Shown here: one piece after another, positions 36,781 to 47,400 of the stretch
Position numbering within the stretch: position 1 is the first letter of the stretch
How the letters are laid out: each line of letters opens with the position of its first letter
Source: Peptostreptococcus russellii
GTDB lineage: Bacteria > Bacillota > Clostridia > Peptostreptococcales > Peptostreptococcaceae
Assembly: GCF_003012055.1 (NCBI RefSeq)
Contig: NZ_JYGE01000007.1
Coordinates: 124,001-188,000, forward strand
Reading direction: 5' to 3'
Length of the DNA stretch: 64,000 nucleotides
Translations under genes and position numbers: made by a program
Notes under the pieces: generated by a model
What the model was told of the DNA's origin: nothing
Database searches by the model: none
Seen by the model: only the letters and a program-made list of their open reading frames with translations

Positions 36781-38232
36781 TTATAGTTCCTTCAATAGTT
36801 CTAATAGGTATTCCCACATATTTTCTATTGAATCAATTTCTGCATATTCTCCTGAAGAATGTACATCAAAGATATTTGGTCCTATTGATACTGATTCTGC
36901 CTTGTGGGCAAGTTTATTAAGTAGTATTCCACTTTCTAGTCCACAATGCATAACACTTATCGTAGGTTTTTTTGCAAATTTCTTTTCATATACTTCCACA
37001 GCTATTTTTTCTAAGCTTGAGTTTGAATTATATTCCCATGCAGGGTAATCTGCAGAGAACTCGATTGAAGCATCAAAAATATCCGCAAGCATTGCCATTT
37101 TTGTCATGACAAACTCTTTCTTTGACTGCATAGAACTTCTAGTCAAACTTATAAAGTCTATTCTAGTATTGCTTTCCTTTACAACAGCAAAATTTGATGA
37201 CGTATCAACTGATGATTCCAGTGAAGTAGACATAGATAATATGCCGTTTGGAATTAAGTTTAAGATACGAATAATCTTCTTCTTACAATCTGTTGAAAAG
37301 ACCTTAAAAGATGCTGGTGCAGATCTTCTTAGCTTTATTTTTAAGTTGGGATCAATAGCATAAATCTCCTTTTGAGTTTTAGCTGCCATTTTCTGTATAT
37401 CTCTTACAACCTTTTCAAGATCTTCATCTTTTATAGATATTACAGCCCCACAGTTTCTTGGTATTACATTTCTCTTTGATCCTCCACTTATATTAAAAAG
37501 GTCAAATTCTTGAGTTATGGCGTTTAATAATCTCCCCATTATGACATTGGCATTACCTCTTTGCTTGTCAATATCAATTCCTGAGTGACCTCCTAACAAT
37601 CCATGAACATTAATTTCTAGTGCGACATTCTTTGGGTTGGCAGGCTTATATTCTTTCTTTAATGAAATAGTAGAATTTACTGCTCCAGCACATCCTGTAA
37701 GAATGCAATCTTCTTCTTCTGAATCTAAATTGATAACATATTCTGAATTTAATGAAGATAAATCCATATTATTTACTCCAATTAATCCAACTTCTTCGCT
37801 TGCAGTAAATACACACTCTAGATTTGGATGTGATATATCAGAAGATTCAAGTACAGCCATCATATATGCGACGCCAATTCCGTTATCAGCGCCAAGGGTA
37901 GTATCTTTAGCCATCAACTTATTTCCATCGATTACAAGCTCAATTGGATCCTTTTCAAAGTCATGCTCTAAAGTATCTGTTGCTTCTCCAACCATATCAA
38001 TATGTGCCTGCAACATAACTGTACGCCCTTCAGGTTTTCCATTTGTGGCAGGTTTTTTGACTATTAAATTGTTATATGAGTCTTGACTAGTCTCTAAACC
38101 AAGGTTTTCAGCGAAGTTTTTTATATGATCGCTGACTTCCTTTTCATTGCCAGATGTTCTAGGTATCCTAGATATATCTTCAAAGTTCTTGAAAACTCTG
38201 CTTGGTGTCAGTCCTCCTGTGATGTAGTCCAT
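36781..38232 (-). CDS. pepD: Aminoacyl-histidine dipeptidase (M20C)
   Basis: 483 residues from the ATG MDYITGG, preceded by AAGGAGG; in-frame codons further upstream lack a ribosome site. Metal ligands are visible in VMLQAHIDMVG (His-Asp), TLGADNGIGV (Asp), TASEEVGLIG (Glu pair) and the later VMHCGLESG. GLLGGHSGIDID is the family lid motif. It hydrolyses Xaa-His and other dipeptides in the cytoplasm. It is divergent from mutS2. Confidence 0.92.
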   Translation of the reverse strand: MDYITGGLTPSRVFKNFEDISRIPRTSGNEKEVSDHIKNFAENLGLETSQDSYNNLIVKKPATNGKPEGRTVMLQAHIDMVGEATDTLEHDFEKDPIELVIDGNKLMAKDTTLGADNGIGVAYMMAVLESSDISHPNLECVFTASEEVGLIGVNNMDLSSLNSEYVINLDSEEEDCILTGCAGAVNSTISLKKEYKPANPKNVALEINVHGLLGGHSGIDIDKQRGNANVIMGRLLNAITQEFDLFNISGGSKRNVIPRNCGAVISIKDEDLEKVVRDIQKMAAKTQKEIYAIDPNLKIKLRRSAPASFKVFSTDCKKKIIRILNLIPNGILSMSTSLESSVDTSSNFAVVKESNTRIDFISLTRSSMQSKKEFVMTKMAMLADIFDASIEFSADYPAWEYNSNSSLEKIAVEVYEKKFAKKPTISVMHCGLESGILLNKLAHKAESVSIGPNIFDVHSSGEYAEIDSIENMWEYLLELLKEL

Positions 38233-38532
38233 TATTAACACCTCCTTGAGAGATAAATTTGTGTATAATTGCATATAAAAATGTATACACTTCTATTATA
38301 GCATGATTAGAGCAAATTATTTAAAAATTTTCAAACAAAATCATATTTATGATATAATAACTATTGAATGAGTGTAAGTTTTAAGTTTGAAATTAATAGC
38401 ACAGTTTTTTGAGAAATGTAGAAAATTATATGCAATCTGTGAAGACAGATATTTGAAAGAACTAATTTAAGATCATAGTAATTATAGAAAGAAGTAATTA
38501 CTTATGATGGAAGGAGAAAGAAACTTAGTTTT

Positions 38533-40959
38533 ATGGATAAACAATTTTACAATGTATTAGAATTAGATAAAATAATAGAGCAATTAAAAATGAAAGCTTC
38601 CTCAGAGCTTGGTAAATCTATTATAGAAAATTTAGAACCATTTTCCAGCTATGGAGAAGTAGAGATGGCTCTAAAAGAAACAACAGAGGCACAGTCAATA
38701 TTAATAAAGAGAGGACATATACCGATACAAGGTATTCATAATATAATAGATAAGGTTAAAAGAGCAGATATAGGAGCAACGATTGATGCTAAAAGCCTGC
38801 TACAAATAGCCGATACTATGAGAACAACAAGAATACTTTCGAATATATTAAGTGGAGATATAAAAGTAGAGACTTTTGGTAATGCTGAAACAGCAATAGA
38901 AGAAGAACAAGATGATATAGATAAGTATCCAATAATACAGTCGCTGGCACGTTCTCTTTATATACACAAAGATTTAGAAGAAGAAATTTTTAATGCTATA
39001 GTAAGTGAAATAGAAATTTCTGATTCAGCATCTAGTGATTTGAGAAGTACAAGAAGAAGAATTATACAAAAAAACCAGTCGATTAGATCAAAGTTGAACT
39101 CTATAATATCTTCAACAACGTATCAAAAATATCTTCAAGACTCTATAATATCTATGAGAGGCGATAGATTTGTTGTGCCAGTAAAGGCAGAGTATAGGTC
39201 TATGGTTTCTGGAATAATTCATGATCAATCATCTTCTGGAGCAACTTTATTTATTGAGCCAATGTCAATTGTGGAGATGAATAATGACCTTAGACAGTTA
39301 AAGCTGGAAGAGGCTGAGGAGATAGAAAGAATATTAGCGGAACTATCTGCTATGGTAGCAGAAGTGAGTCGTGAGCTTATATCCAACCAAGAAATTCTTT
39401 CAAAGCTAGATTTTATATTCGCAAAAGGAAAGTTATCACTTGAGATGAAAGCTGTAGAAGCAAAGTTGAATAGGGATAAAAAGTTCAGGATAGTAAATGG
39501 AAGACATCCTCTTTTGGATAAAAGTAGTGTTGTAGCAAATACTGTATATTTGGGAGAAGATTTTACTACACTTTTGATTACGGGGCCAAATACAGGTGGT
39601 AAAACAGTTACTATTAAAATGGTAGGTATATTTGCCTTGATGACTCAGTGTGGGCTTCACATACCAGCGGACTATGGAAGTAGTATGTGTGTATTTGACA
39701 ATATATTTGCAGATATAGGTGATGATCAGAGTATTGAACAAAGTCTATCTACATTTTCATCGCATATGACAAGAATAGTAGATATATTGGATAATGTAAC
39801 TGAAAATTCTTTGGTTATATTTGATGAGCTAGGTGCAGGTACAGATCCAGAAGAAGGTGCAGCACTTGCAATAGCTATATTAGAAGATATAAGAATGGCA
39901 GGAGCATCGTGTATTGCAACAACTCATTATAGTGAGCTTAAAAAGTATGCCCTTGCTAAGCCAGATGTTGAAAACGCAGCGGTTGAGTTTGATATGGAAG
40001 AGTTATCGCCAACTTATAGACTCTTAATAGGAGTTCCTGGTAAATCAAATGCTTTTGAAATTTCAAGGAAGTTGGGACTTCAAAATCATATAATAGATAG
40101 AGCAAAGGACTTCTTGACAAGTGATAACATAGAACTTGAAGATGTACTTCAAAATGTTGAAAAGAGCAGACTAAAGACTGAAGAGGAACTAAGGCGTGCA
40201 GAGAAAATGAGAGAAGAAGTAGAAAATATAAGAAATGAATATAACATAAAAATGGAAAAGATGCAGACTTCTAGGGATAAAATGTTAGAAAATGCAAGAA
40301 GTGAGGCTTTTTCTATAATAAGACAGGCAAAAGATTCTACTGACAATATGATTAAAGAGTTAAAAGAAATAGAAAAACAACGTGCGTCAAAAGATAAGGA
40401 TAGAAGAATAGAAAAGATTCGTAAAGAAATAAGTGAATCTATGGGAAAACTTCAGCCAAGTGTAGAGAGTATGGTAGTTCCTAAATATGCATCAAAAGAA
40501 ATTAAGAATTTAAAAGCTGGAGAAGATGTTGATATTATTACACTTAGACAGGAAGGTACAGTTATATCAGCTGATGATAAAAAGAAAGAAGCACTCGTTC
40601 AAGTTGGTATAATGAAGATGAACCTACCTTATAAATCTCTAAAAAGAATAGAGAAAAAAGAGCAGAGTAATGTAACTAGAACTACAAGAAAAATAATAAG
40701 ATCAAAGTCAGGAAATGTAAAGAGAGAAGTTGACTTAAGAGGAATGAATCTGGAAGAAGCTATTATGAAGGTTGAAAAATATCTAGATGATGCTTGTATG
40801 GCAGGTCATGATGAAGTAACTATTATACATGGTATTGGTACAGGAGTATTGAAAAAAGGTATTTCTGAATGGTTAAAGACCAACCCTCACGTAAAGTCAA
40901 TGAGAGAAGGAAAGTATGGCGAAGGTGGAATTGGTGTAACAATAGTAACAGTAAAATAA
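38533..40959 (+). CDS. mutS2: Endonuclease MutS2
   Basis: 808 residues. The N-terminal core and clamp domains lead to the ATPase with Walker A ITGPNTGGKTV, FADIGDDQSIEQSLSTFSSHM and Walker B LVIFDELGAGTDPEEG. A coiled-coil (about 530-630) follows, and the C-terminal Smr nuclease domain has VDLRGMNLEEA and IIHGIGTGVLKKGI. It lacks the mismatch-recognition domain of MutS. MutS2 suppresses recombination or rescues collided ribosomes. The start at 38533 follows GGAGAAAG. Confidence 0.93.
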   Translation: MDKQFYNVLELDKIIEQLKMKASSELGKSIIENLEPFSSYGEVEMALKETTEAQSILIKRGHIPIQGIHNIIDKVKRADIGATIDAKSLLQIADTMRTTRILSNILSGDIKVETFGNAETAIEEEQDDIDKYPIIQSLARSLYIHKDLEEEIFNAIVSEIEISDSASSDLRSTRRRIIQKNQSIRSKLNSIISSTTYQKYLQDSIISMRGDRFVVPVKAEYRSMVSGIIHDQSSSGATLFIEPMSIVEMNNDLRQLKLEEAEEIERILAELSAMVAEVSRELISNQEILSKLDFIFAKGKLSLEMKAVEAKLNRDKKFRIVNGRHPLLDKSSVVANTVYLGEDFTTLLITGPNTGGKTVTIKMVGIFALMTQCGLHIPADYGSSMCVFDNIFADIGDDQSIEQSLSTFSSHMTRIVDILDNVTENSLVIFDELGAGTDPEEGAALAIAILEDIRMAGASCIATTHYSELKKYALAKPDVENAAVEFDMEELSPTYRLLIGVPGKSNAFEISRKLGLQNHIIDRAKDFLTSDNIELEDVLQNVEKSRLKTEEELRRAEKMREEVENIRNEYNIKMEKMQTSRDKMLENARSEAFSIIRQAKDSTDNMIKELKEIEKQRASKDKDRRIEKIRKEISESMGKLQPSVESMVVPKYASKEIKNLKAGEDVDIITLRQEGTVISADDKKKEALVQVGIMKMNLPYKSLKRIEKKEQSNVTRTTRKIIRSKSGNVKREVDLRGMNLEEAIMKVEKYLDDACMAGHDEVTIIHGIGTGVLKKGISEWLKTNPHVKSMREGKYGEGGIGVTIVTVK

Positions 40960-40976
40960 TTATTTGTGAGGAATTT

Positions 40977-41474
40977 ATGAATAAGGAAAAAATATTAGTA
41001 TCTGCCTGCTTGTTAGGTACTAACTGTAAATACAATGGGAAAAATAATAGAAATGAAAAGCTAATAGAGTATTTAAAAGACAAGGAATATATAAGCATAT
41101 GTCCAGAAACATTTGGTGGAATGAGTACACCAAGGCTTCCTTCTGAGATAGAATATGGAAAAAGTGGCGAAGATGTCATAAAAAAAGTAGAGAAAAGTAT
41201 AAATAATGAATTAGAAAGAAATGATTATGCAAAAGTATACTCCAAAGAAGGGGTAGATGTTACTGGGGAGTTTCTTCTTGGTGCACAAAAGGCCTTGGAT
41301 ATAGCCTTAGAAAATGGTGTTTCCAAAGCAATATTAAAAGAATCTAGTCCATCTTGTGGAGTGAATTGCATATATGCTGGAAAGTTTGATGGTAATAAGA
41401 AAAAGGGGCAAGGAGTAACGACAGCTTTATTTAGAAAATATAAGATAGAAGTAGTAAGTGAAAAAGATCTTTAA
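40977..41474 (+). CDS. DUF523 domain protein
   Basis: 165 residues from ATG 40977 after GTGAGGAA, 18 bp after mutS2. VSACLLGTNCKYNG, CPETFGGMSTPRLPSEI and AILKESSPSCGVN are the conserved Cys-rich blocks of DUF523. The cysteines suggest a metal or Fe-S site. The function is unknown. Proximity implies co-transcription with mutS2. Confidence 0.82.
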   Translation: MNKEKILVSACLLGTNCKYNGKNNRNEKLIEYLKDKEYISICPETFGGMSTPRLPSEIEYGKSGEDVIKKVEKSINNELERNDYAKVYSKEGVDVTGEFLLGAQKALDIALENGVSKAILKESSPSCGVNCIYAGKFDGNKKKGQGVTTALFRKYKIEVVSEKDL

Positions 41475-41563
41475 TAAGCAATATAAGATAATTATTAAAA
41501 TATGTGTCAAAGTAAGTCACTTGTATTGAAATATATTGATAAATAATATATTATAATATATTG

Positions 41564-41740
41564 GGTATTACTTTAAAAATATCTAAGAGATATAGTTTCT
41601 TAATTTATATATAAATATATCAGGAAATAATACTCAGGAATTTTAAAGTATTATATACCGATACTTATTATTAAAATGATATATAATTATATCGGTATTA
41701 CTTTATATATGTGAAATTATAGTTTGTAATGAAATATACT
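41564..41740 (+). promoter_or_regulatory. Candidate folded leader of argS
   Basis: After TATAAT (41552-41557), TACTTTAAAA (41569-41578) pairs with TTTTAAAGTA (41641-41650), and GGTAT before it can reach ATACC (41655-41659). ATACCGATA (41655-41663) can instead pair with TATCGGTAT (41690-41698). Thus two helices compete for ATACC. It lacks T-box motifs. Confidence 0.35.
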
Positions 41741-41766
41741 TGAACTACATTAGGGAGGAAGATAAA

Positions 41767-43467
41767 ATGGTAGATTTTAAGCAAGTTATATCGGAAAGTC
41801 TAAAATCAAAGATAGAAGATATGACTATTGAAGAAATAAAAGCTCTTTTAGAGATACCACCAAATAAGGATATGGGTGACTATGCATTTCCTTGCTTTAA
41901 GCTAGCAAAGATTTTTAGAAAGTCGCCAAATATGATAGCTGAAGAAATAGCTAAAGAAATAGAATTGACTGATGAAATTTCAAAGGTAATTAACTTGGGA
42001 GCTTATGTAAACTTTTTTGTAAACAAAGGACAATTGGCTAAGAAGGTAATAAATCAGATATTAACAGAAAAAGAAAACTATGGTAAGAGCGATTTCGGTG
42101 GCGGAAAGAATGTTGTAATAGATTATTCTTCACCTAACATAGCTAAGCCATTCCACATAGGACATATAAGAACAACAGTTATAGGTAATGCCCTATATAA
42201 GATATATGATTCCCAAGGGTATAACACTATAAGAATAAATCATCTTGGGGATTATGGAACTCAGTTTGGTAAGTTAATCGTAGCCTATAAGCTATGGGGA
42301 AATAAGGAAGCAGTAGAAGCTAATCCTATAAAGGAACTTCTTAAAATATATGTAAGATTCCATGAAGAAGCTGAAAAAAATCCAGAGATGGAAGATGAAG
42401 CAAGAGCTTGGTTTACAAAGCTTGAAAATGGAGATCAAGAAGCAAAGGATTTATGGCAGTGGTTTAGAGATGAAAGTTTGAAGGAATTCCAGAGAGTTTA
42501 TGACTTACTTGATATAGAGTTTGATTCATATGCAGGGGAAAGTTTCTATTCAGACAAGATGTCAGCAGTAATTGAAGAATTAAAAGAAAAGGGACTTCTA
42601 GAAGAATCTCAGGGAACAAATATTGTAGATTTAGAAGACAAGAACTTGCCACCAGCTTTAATTCAGAAAAATGATGGTTCAACTCTTTATATGACAAGAG
42701 ACCTTGCAGCTGCAATGTATAGAAAGAAAACATATGATTTTGCAAAAGCTATATATGTTGTTGGTTCTCAGCAGGAGCTTCACTTTAAGCAGTTATTTAG
42801 CGTAATTGAAAAAATGGGATATGAATGGTACAAGGATATGGTACATGTTCAGTTTGGTATGGTAGCTCTTGAAGAAGGTACAATGTCAACTAGAAAGGGT
42901 AGAGTAGTATTTTTAGAAGACGTACTTCATCAGGCAATAGATAAGACAAAAGAAATTATAGAAGAAAAAAATCCAGATGCAGAGAATATAGATGAAATAG
43001 CAAAAGAAGTTGGAGTTGGTGCAGTAGTATTCCAGGAGCTATCAAACAGTAGAATCAAGGATTATACATTCTCTTGGGAAAGAACTTTAAGCTTTGAGGG
43101 AGAAACAGGACCATATGTTCAGTATACTCACGCAAGATGTTGTGCAGTTGAAAGAAAGGCAAACACTGAAATAACTTCTGATATAAACTTTGATTTACTA
43201 AGTGATGAAGAGGCATCAGATGTATTAAAGGTTCTTGAAACATTTAATAAGAGCATTATGCTTGCTATGTCAAAGAATGAGCCTCATATAGTGACAAGAT
43301 TTGTTTTAGATCTTGCTCAGGCATTTAATAAGTTCTATCATAACAGTCCAATTCTCGTTGATGATGAAGAACTAAGAAAGGCTAGATTGGCACTAGTTGA
43401 ATGTACTAGACAAACTATAGAAAATGCACTTAAGTTATTAGGAATGCAGGCTCCAATTAAAATGTAG
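41767..43467 (+). CDS. argS: Arginyl-tRNA synthetase
   Basis: 566 residues from ATG 41767 after GGGAGGAAG. The N-terminal Add-1 domain is followed by SSPNIAKPFHIGHIRTT, with the class I HIGH motif at 130-133. MSTRKGRVV stands for KMSKS, as is normal for many ArgRS. The C-terminal anticodon domain contains YTHARCCAV and ends QAPIKM. It charges tRNA-Arg with arginine. Its product's level could be what the T-box at 52.2 kb reads. Confidence 0.94.
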   Translation: MVDFKQVISESLKSKIEDMTIEEIKALLEIPPNKDMGDYAFPCFKLAKIFRKSPNMIAEEIAKEIELTDEISKVINLGAYVNFFVNKGQLAKKVINQILTEKENYGKSDFGGGKNVVIDYSSPNIAKPFHIGHIRTTVIGNALYKIYDSQGYNTIRINHLGDYGTQFGKLIVAYKLWGNKEAVEANPIKELLKIYVRFHEEAEKNPEMEDEARAWFTKLENGDQEAKDLWQWFRDESLKEFQRVYDLLDIEFDSYAGESFYSDKMSAVIEELKEKGLLEESQGTNIVDLEDKNLPPALIQKNDGSTLYMTRDLAAAMYRKKTYDFAKAIYVVGSQQELHFKQLFSVIEKMGYEWYKDMVHVQFGMVALEEGTMSTRKGRVVFLEDVLHQAIDKTKEIIEEKNPDAENIDEIAKEVGVGAVVFQELSNSRIKDYTFSWERTLSFEGETGPYVQYTHARCCAVERKANTEITSDINFDLLSDEEASDVLKVLETFNKSIMLAMSKNEPHIVTRFVLDLAQAFNKFYHNSPILVDDEELRKARLALVECTRQTIENALKLLGMQAPIKM

Positions 43468-43952
43468 TATGTTATTGTCATACAGATAATGCAAATGTAT
43501 AATAGTTAATAGTATTTTTTTATGGACTTAGAAAGCACAAATAAATTTAAAAATCTATTTATTGCAAAAAGAAAAAAATACTAAATAGAAGTAATACTAA
43601 AAAATAAAAATCTATAGACTATGATAATTATAGAAAATAAAAACTAAAGAATAATAAATAATAAAAGGGCAGAGTTTCACTCTGTCTTTTTATTATTAAA
43701 TTTTATTTAATAATTAAGAATTATCATAAAAATGAACAGCGATATATTTAACTTAAATTTAACATAAAATTAAGAATTTTATTAAGATAAAACCTTTTTC
43801 ATATATAACAATGTAAAGAAAAGATAATTATAAGAAAACTTAATTTTTTTTCAAAAACCAGTTCCATATAGATACAGAATAGTGTATACTGTACTTGTAA
43901 TAAAATATATATAAAATTATATAAGCAAGACAATATTTTCGGAGGTATTATT
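43468..43952 (+). promoter_or_regulatory. argS-cstA intergenic region with terminator and promoter
   Basis: A terminator at 43663-43692 (AAAAGGGCAGAGT with ACTCTGTCTTTT, one mismatch, then Ts). A promoter TTCCAT (43862-43867), 17 bp, TATACT (43885-43890) lies before cstA. There is no gene in between. Confidence 0.6.
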
Positions 43953-45407
43953 ATGACAACATTTTTAATCGGATTAGTTATATTAGTTGTTGGTGGTGCT
44001 CTATATGGTAGATTTACTGAAAAGGTATTTGCGCCAGATGATAGACCAACTCCAGCAACAAGCAGAAATGACGGTGTAGATTACGTTCCTATGAAACAAC
44101 GTAAAAACGCACTTATTGAATTATTAAATATAGCAGGTACTGGACCAATACTTGGACCAATACAGGGTATATTATTTGGACCTATTGCATTTATTCTTAT
44201 TCCAATAGGTTGTGTATTAGGTGGAGCAGTTCACGATTACTTCTGCGGAATGATTTCTATTAGAAGTAATGGTAAGCAGATGCCAGCTTTGATAAATGAT
44301 CATTTAGGCGGTAAGGTTTATAAGGTATATAATGTATTTGTTATATGTCTTATGATATTAGTTGGTGCAGTATTTATATACACACCTGGGGATCTAATAG
44401 TTATAAATTTATTAAAGCAGGAATCAGTTGTAGGTAACCCTGTAGTTTGGATAGTATACGGTGGTATATTTGCATACTACTTAGCAGCAACTCTTTTCCC
44501 AATAGACAAGATTATAGGTAAGGTTTATCCAATATTTGGTATTATATTATTACTTTCAGCAATTGGTATATTTATAGGTCTATTTGTAAATGGATACCAC
44601 TTAGAAAATTTAAGTATGTCAAATTGGATGGGATCACATCCAGGTGGAGTTCCACTACTACCAGTATTCTTTGTTACAGTTGCTTGTGGCATAGTATCAG
44701 GCTTCCATTCAACTCAGGCAACTTTGATTGGTAGATCAGTATCAAGTGAAAGAGAAGGTAGAAAAACTTTCTATGATATGATGCTACTTGAAGGATTTAT
44801 AGCAATGATATGGGCTGCAGCAGCTATGGGTATATACAACAAGGGTATAGCTCCAGAACTAGTTGGTAAGCCAGCAGTTATAGGTCTAGTAGCTAATGAT
44901 ATGTTAGGTACAGTTGGTGGACTTATAGCAATAATAGGTGTTATAGTTCTTCCTATAACTTCAGGAGATACATCTTTACGTGCTGCAAGACTTATGGTAG
45001 CAGATGCTATAGGATATGATCAGACAAAGGCTAAAAATAGAGTAGTATTATCTATATTTATCTTTATACCAGTTGCAGCAATACTAGTATTTGCAAAGGT
45101 AAACTCAGAAGGATTTAATGTTTTATGGCAGTATTTCGCATGGGCAAATCAGACAATCGCAATATTTGCATTTGCAATGATTTCTATGTATTTATACAAG
45201 CTTAAGAAAAATTACATTATAGCTTTGATACCAGGAATGTTCTATACATATGTTATAGTGGCATATTTATTAGGAGCCAAGATAGGATTTAATGTTCCTC
45301 AAAACATTGCAAATGTAGTAGGTGTTGTTCTTGCAATTGTATATGGAGCAGTAATAATAAATACTGGAAAGAAAGCTTTAGCTAACCCAGATAAGTTAAG
45401 TGCTTAA
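43953..45407 (+). CDS. cstA: CstA family pyruvate/peptide transporter
   Basis: 484 residues with many hydrophobic segments. The order RKNALIELLNIAGTGPILGPIQGILFGP, GCVLGGAVHDYFCGMISIRSNG, CGIVSGFHSTQATLIGRS and LPITSGDTSLRAARLMVAD is typical of carbon-starvation protein CstA. It is shorter than E. coli CstA (about 700 residues), as is usual in clostridia. CstA relatives take up pyruvate or peptides during starvation. CGGAGG precedes the ATG. Confidence 0.9.
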   Translation: MTTFLIGLVILVVGGALYGRFTEKVFAPDDRPTPATSRNDGVDYVPMKQRKNALIELLNIAGTGPILGPIQGILFGPIAFILIPIGCVLGGAVHDYFCGMISIRSNGKQMPALINDHLGGKVYKVYNVFVICLMILVGAVFIYTPGDLIVINLLKQESVVGNPVVWIVYGGIFAYYLAATLFPIDKIIGKVYPIFGIILLLSAIGIFIGLFVNGYHLENLSMSNWMGSHPGGVPLLPVFFVTVACGIVSGFHSTQATLIGRSVSSEREGRKTFYDMMLLEGFIAMIWAAAAMGIYNKGIAPELVGKPAVIGLVANDMLGTVGGLIAIIGVIVLPITSGDTSLRAARLMVADAIGYDQTKAKNRVVLSIFIFIPVAAILVFAKVNSEGFNVLWQYFAWANQTIAIFAFAMISMYLYKLKKNYIIALIPGMFYTYVIVAYLLGAKIGFNVPQNIANVVGVVLAIVYGAVIINTGKKALANPDKLSA

Positions 45408-45440
45408 TTTTAAAAAATAAAAAATTAATCAGTATAAATA

Positions 45441-45471
45441 AAAACAGAGCATTAGTTTGCTCTGTTTTTTC
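45441..45471. terminator. Bidirectional terminator between cstA and the ClbS-like gene
   Basis: AAAACAGAGCA pairs perfectly with TGCTCTGTTTT and ends in Ts on both strands. Confidence 0.85.
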
Positions 45472-45476
45472 TTATT

Positions 45477-46016
45477 TTATAGTTTTTTATCAACATTATC
45501 TAATTCTTTTTTTAATCTTTTCCAATTTCTAATTTTTGTCCTAAAAGTTTTAAATGGAGCTACAGTATTTATATGTATCCATTTCCAAATGGGCCACTTA
45601 GATGGTGTAGAAGATGCCCATTGTCTAGATCCAGATATAAAAAGCTCACCGTCTGAAAGAGACTCAATCCAGCTAATCAAGTTATCTAGATCTTTTTTAA
45701 ATAAATTTATTAGTTCCTCTAGGCTGCAGTCTTCATACTCTTTGTAAAACTCATTGTATAGTTCTCCTAGTTTGTTCCACTTATATTTTGGACTTGGTGT
45801 AATTACTGTTTTTCCGAGTTTTTCTTGACTTTCCCAAAACTGAATCAAGTTAATCCAACCAAGTTGGTAAGAAATCATTTGGGAAGGTGATCTATCAAGG
45901 CCGTCAATTATTTTGTGGATATCCTCTTCTTTTATATCGTTGAATTCTTCAATAAAGAGTTTGGAAGTTCTTTTAATTTCATCAATAAGAGCTACTTTAC
46001 TTTCATATTCTTTCAT
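45477..46016 (-). CDS. ClbS/DfsB family four-helix bundle protein
   Basis: 179 residues after AAAGGAG. Alpha-helical throughout, with MISYQLGWINLIQFWE, WNKLGELYNEFY and a C-terminal WIHINTVAPFKTFRTKIRNWKR, as in DUF1706/ClbS/DfsB proteins of the DinB fold. ClbS protects against colibactin in E. coli; clostridial relatives have no proven role. It is monocistronic. The 295 bp upstream (46017-46311) hold nothing I can name. Confidence 0.78.
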   Translation of the reverse strand: MKEYESKVALIDEIKRTSKLFIEEFNDIKEEDIHKIIDGLDRSPSQMISYQLGWINLIQFWESQEKLGKTVITPSPKYKWNKLGELYNEFYKEYEDCSLEELINLFKKDLDNLISWIESLSDGELFISGSRQWASSTPSKWPIWKWIHINTVAPFKTFRTKIRNWKRLKKELDNVDKKL

Positions 46017-46311
46017 ATATTTCTCCTTTATAACAGTATTTTTAAGATCCTTGAATACTAGATGAATAATATTTAATAGATTTCAAAGAATCTTTATTTA
46101 CTAAAAGTAGATTTTGTATTACTTAAGCCTACTAATATAATATTATATATTTATAGCTATTAAGTCAATTATAAATATATAGAAAGATTTATAGAAGACA
46201 GAAATATTATTTATAAAATTCTAAGAATAAGTCTTTTGTATACATATCTTGTTAAGCTTAGATTTTTAGAGTAAAATATACTGTACAGATGAAATTTTAT
46301 GGGGTGTATAA

Positions 46312-47298
46312 ATGAATTTAGAGAAGGGTAATTATAAAATAGAAAACTTAATAAAAGAGGGATATATATCATCTTTTCAAGCTGTGGGTGATGAGTTATA
46401 TTACCTTATATTAATATGCACAAAGGTATTGCAGTGCAGCAAGGGAAGTAGAAACATATCAATAGATACAGATAGACTATATGATGAATTTGTATACTTT
46501 AAATATTATACTAGTATGAGTGATGACTATTTACTCAATTTTTTTATGCCATTGATGATTGCAAATAGAAGTTTTGAGAGTTATGAGCAAGAGTTAATAG
46601 AATTAATAGATAAACTGTGTAAATTCTACGGATCTGAAGGTGAAAAATATGATTATACAATAGATGTTTTTTGCTATGATATTATAATAAGAAAGTTATT
46701 ATTATCAAAAATGGATATGCTTGAGATCTTGTATGAAATAAAGGATAAGCTGATAGAGTTTAACCCATATAGCTTTGATAAAAAGAAAAATGTTCATTTT
46801 CAAATAAAAAAAATAAAGTACATTGAAAAGATACATAAGTGTATAGACAACTATGAGATAGAAAAGAAAGAAACTTTCTTTGAATCAGAAATCAAGCTTA
46901 TAGATATTTTGCAATGTGTATATAATGTTAAAGATGTGGATATCATACTAAGTAGAATGGATTATGGTTCTAAAAGTGTGTATAACTTTATAAAAAGACT
47001 ATTAAAGACAGATAGTGAAGAAGAGACTATTAAAAATAAAAAGTTTATAGAAGCAATGGGAGATTATCTAATAAAATTAAGGAATGCAGAAATTAATAGT
47101 AAAAAATATAAATTTAATTCAAGTCCAAAAGCCTTTTTAAATAAAAACATAGGTGATGAGTTTATTGATCCAATATTAAATCAGGCTCAGATTGTATCTA
47201 AAAAAATTGAAAAAGAAAAAGGAGAAGATATTTATATTATAGATGTATCCACTAAAACTGGAGATTATAGATTTAGATATCAAAGGAATAAAAAATAA
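46312..47298 (+). CDS. Hypothetical protein, all-alpha
   Basis: 328 residues. I do not recognise it. It is soluble, strongly charged and apparently mostly helical, with no signal peptide, membrane segment or known motif; the C-terminus turns beta-like (IYIIDVSTKTGDYRFRY). The start ATG has only a weak ribosome site (ATGGGGTGT). It lies 103 bp before the DUF4080 radical-SAM gene on the same strand, with no terminator between, so the two may be transcribed together. Confidence 0.6.
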   Translation: MNLEKGNYKIENLIKEGYISSFQAVGDELYYLILICTKVLQCSKGSRNISIDTDRLYDEFVYFKYYTSMSDDYLLNFFMPLMIANRSFESYEQELIELIDKLCKFYGSEGEKYDYTIDVFCYDIIIRKLLLSKMDMLEILYEIKDKLIEFNPYSFDKKKNVHFQIKKIKYIEKIHKCIDNYEIEKKETFFESEIKLIDILQCVYNVKDVDIILSRMDYGSKSVYNFIKRLLKTDSEEETIKNKKFIEAMGDYLIKLRNAEINSKKYKFNSSPKAFLNKNIGDEFIDPILNQAQIVSKKIEKEKGEDIYIIDVSTKTGDYRFRYQRNKK

Positions 47299-47400
47299 AT
47301 AAAAATGTAGTATATAAATATAAATATAGATATTTAAAAGGAGAGAGCAACTGCTTATCTTTCAAGTATCAATTTATTTGTAAATTTGAATGGAGAAGTT

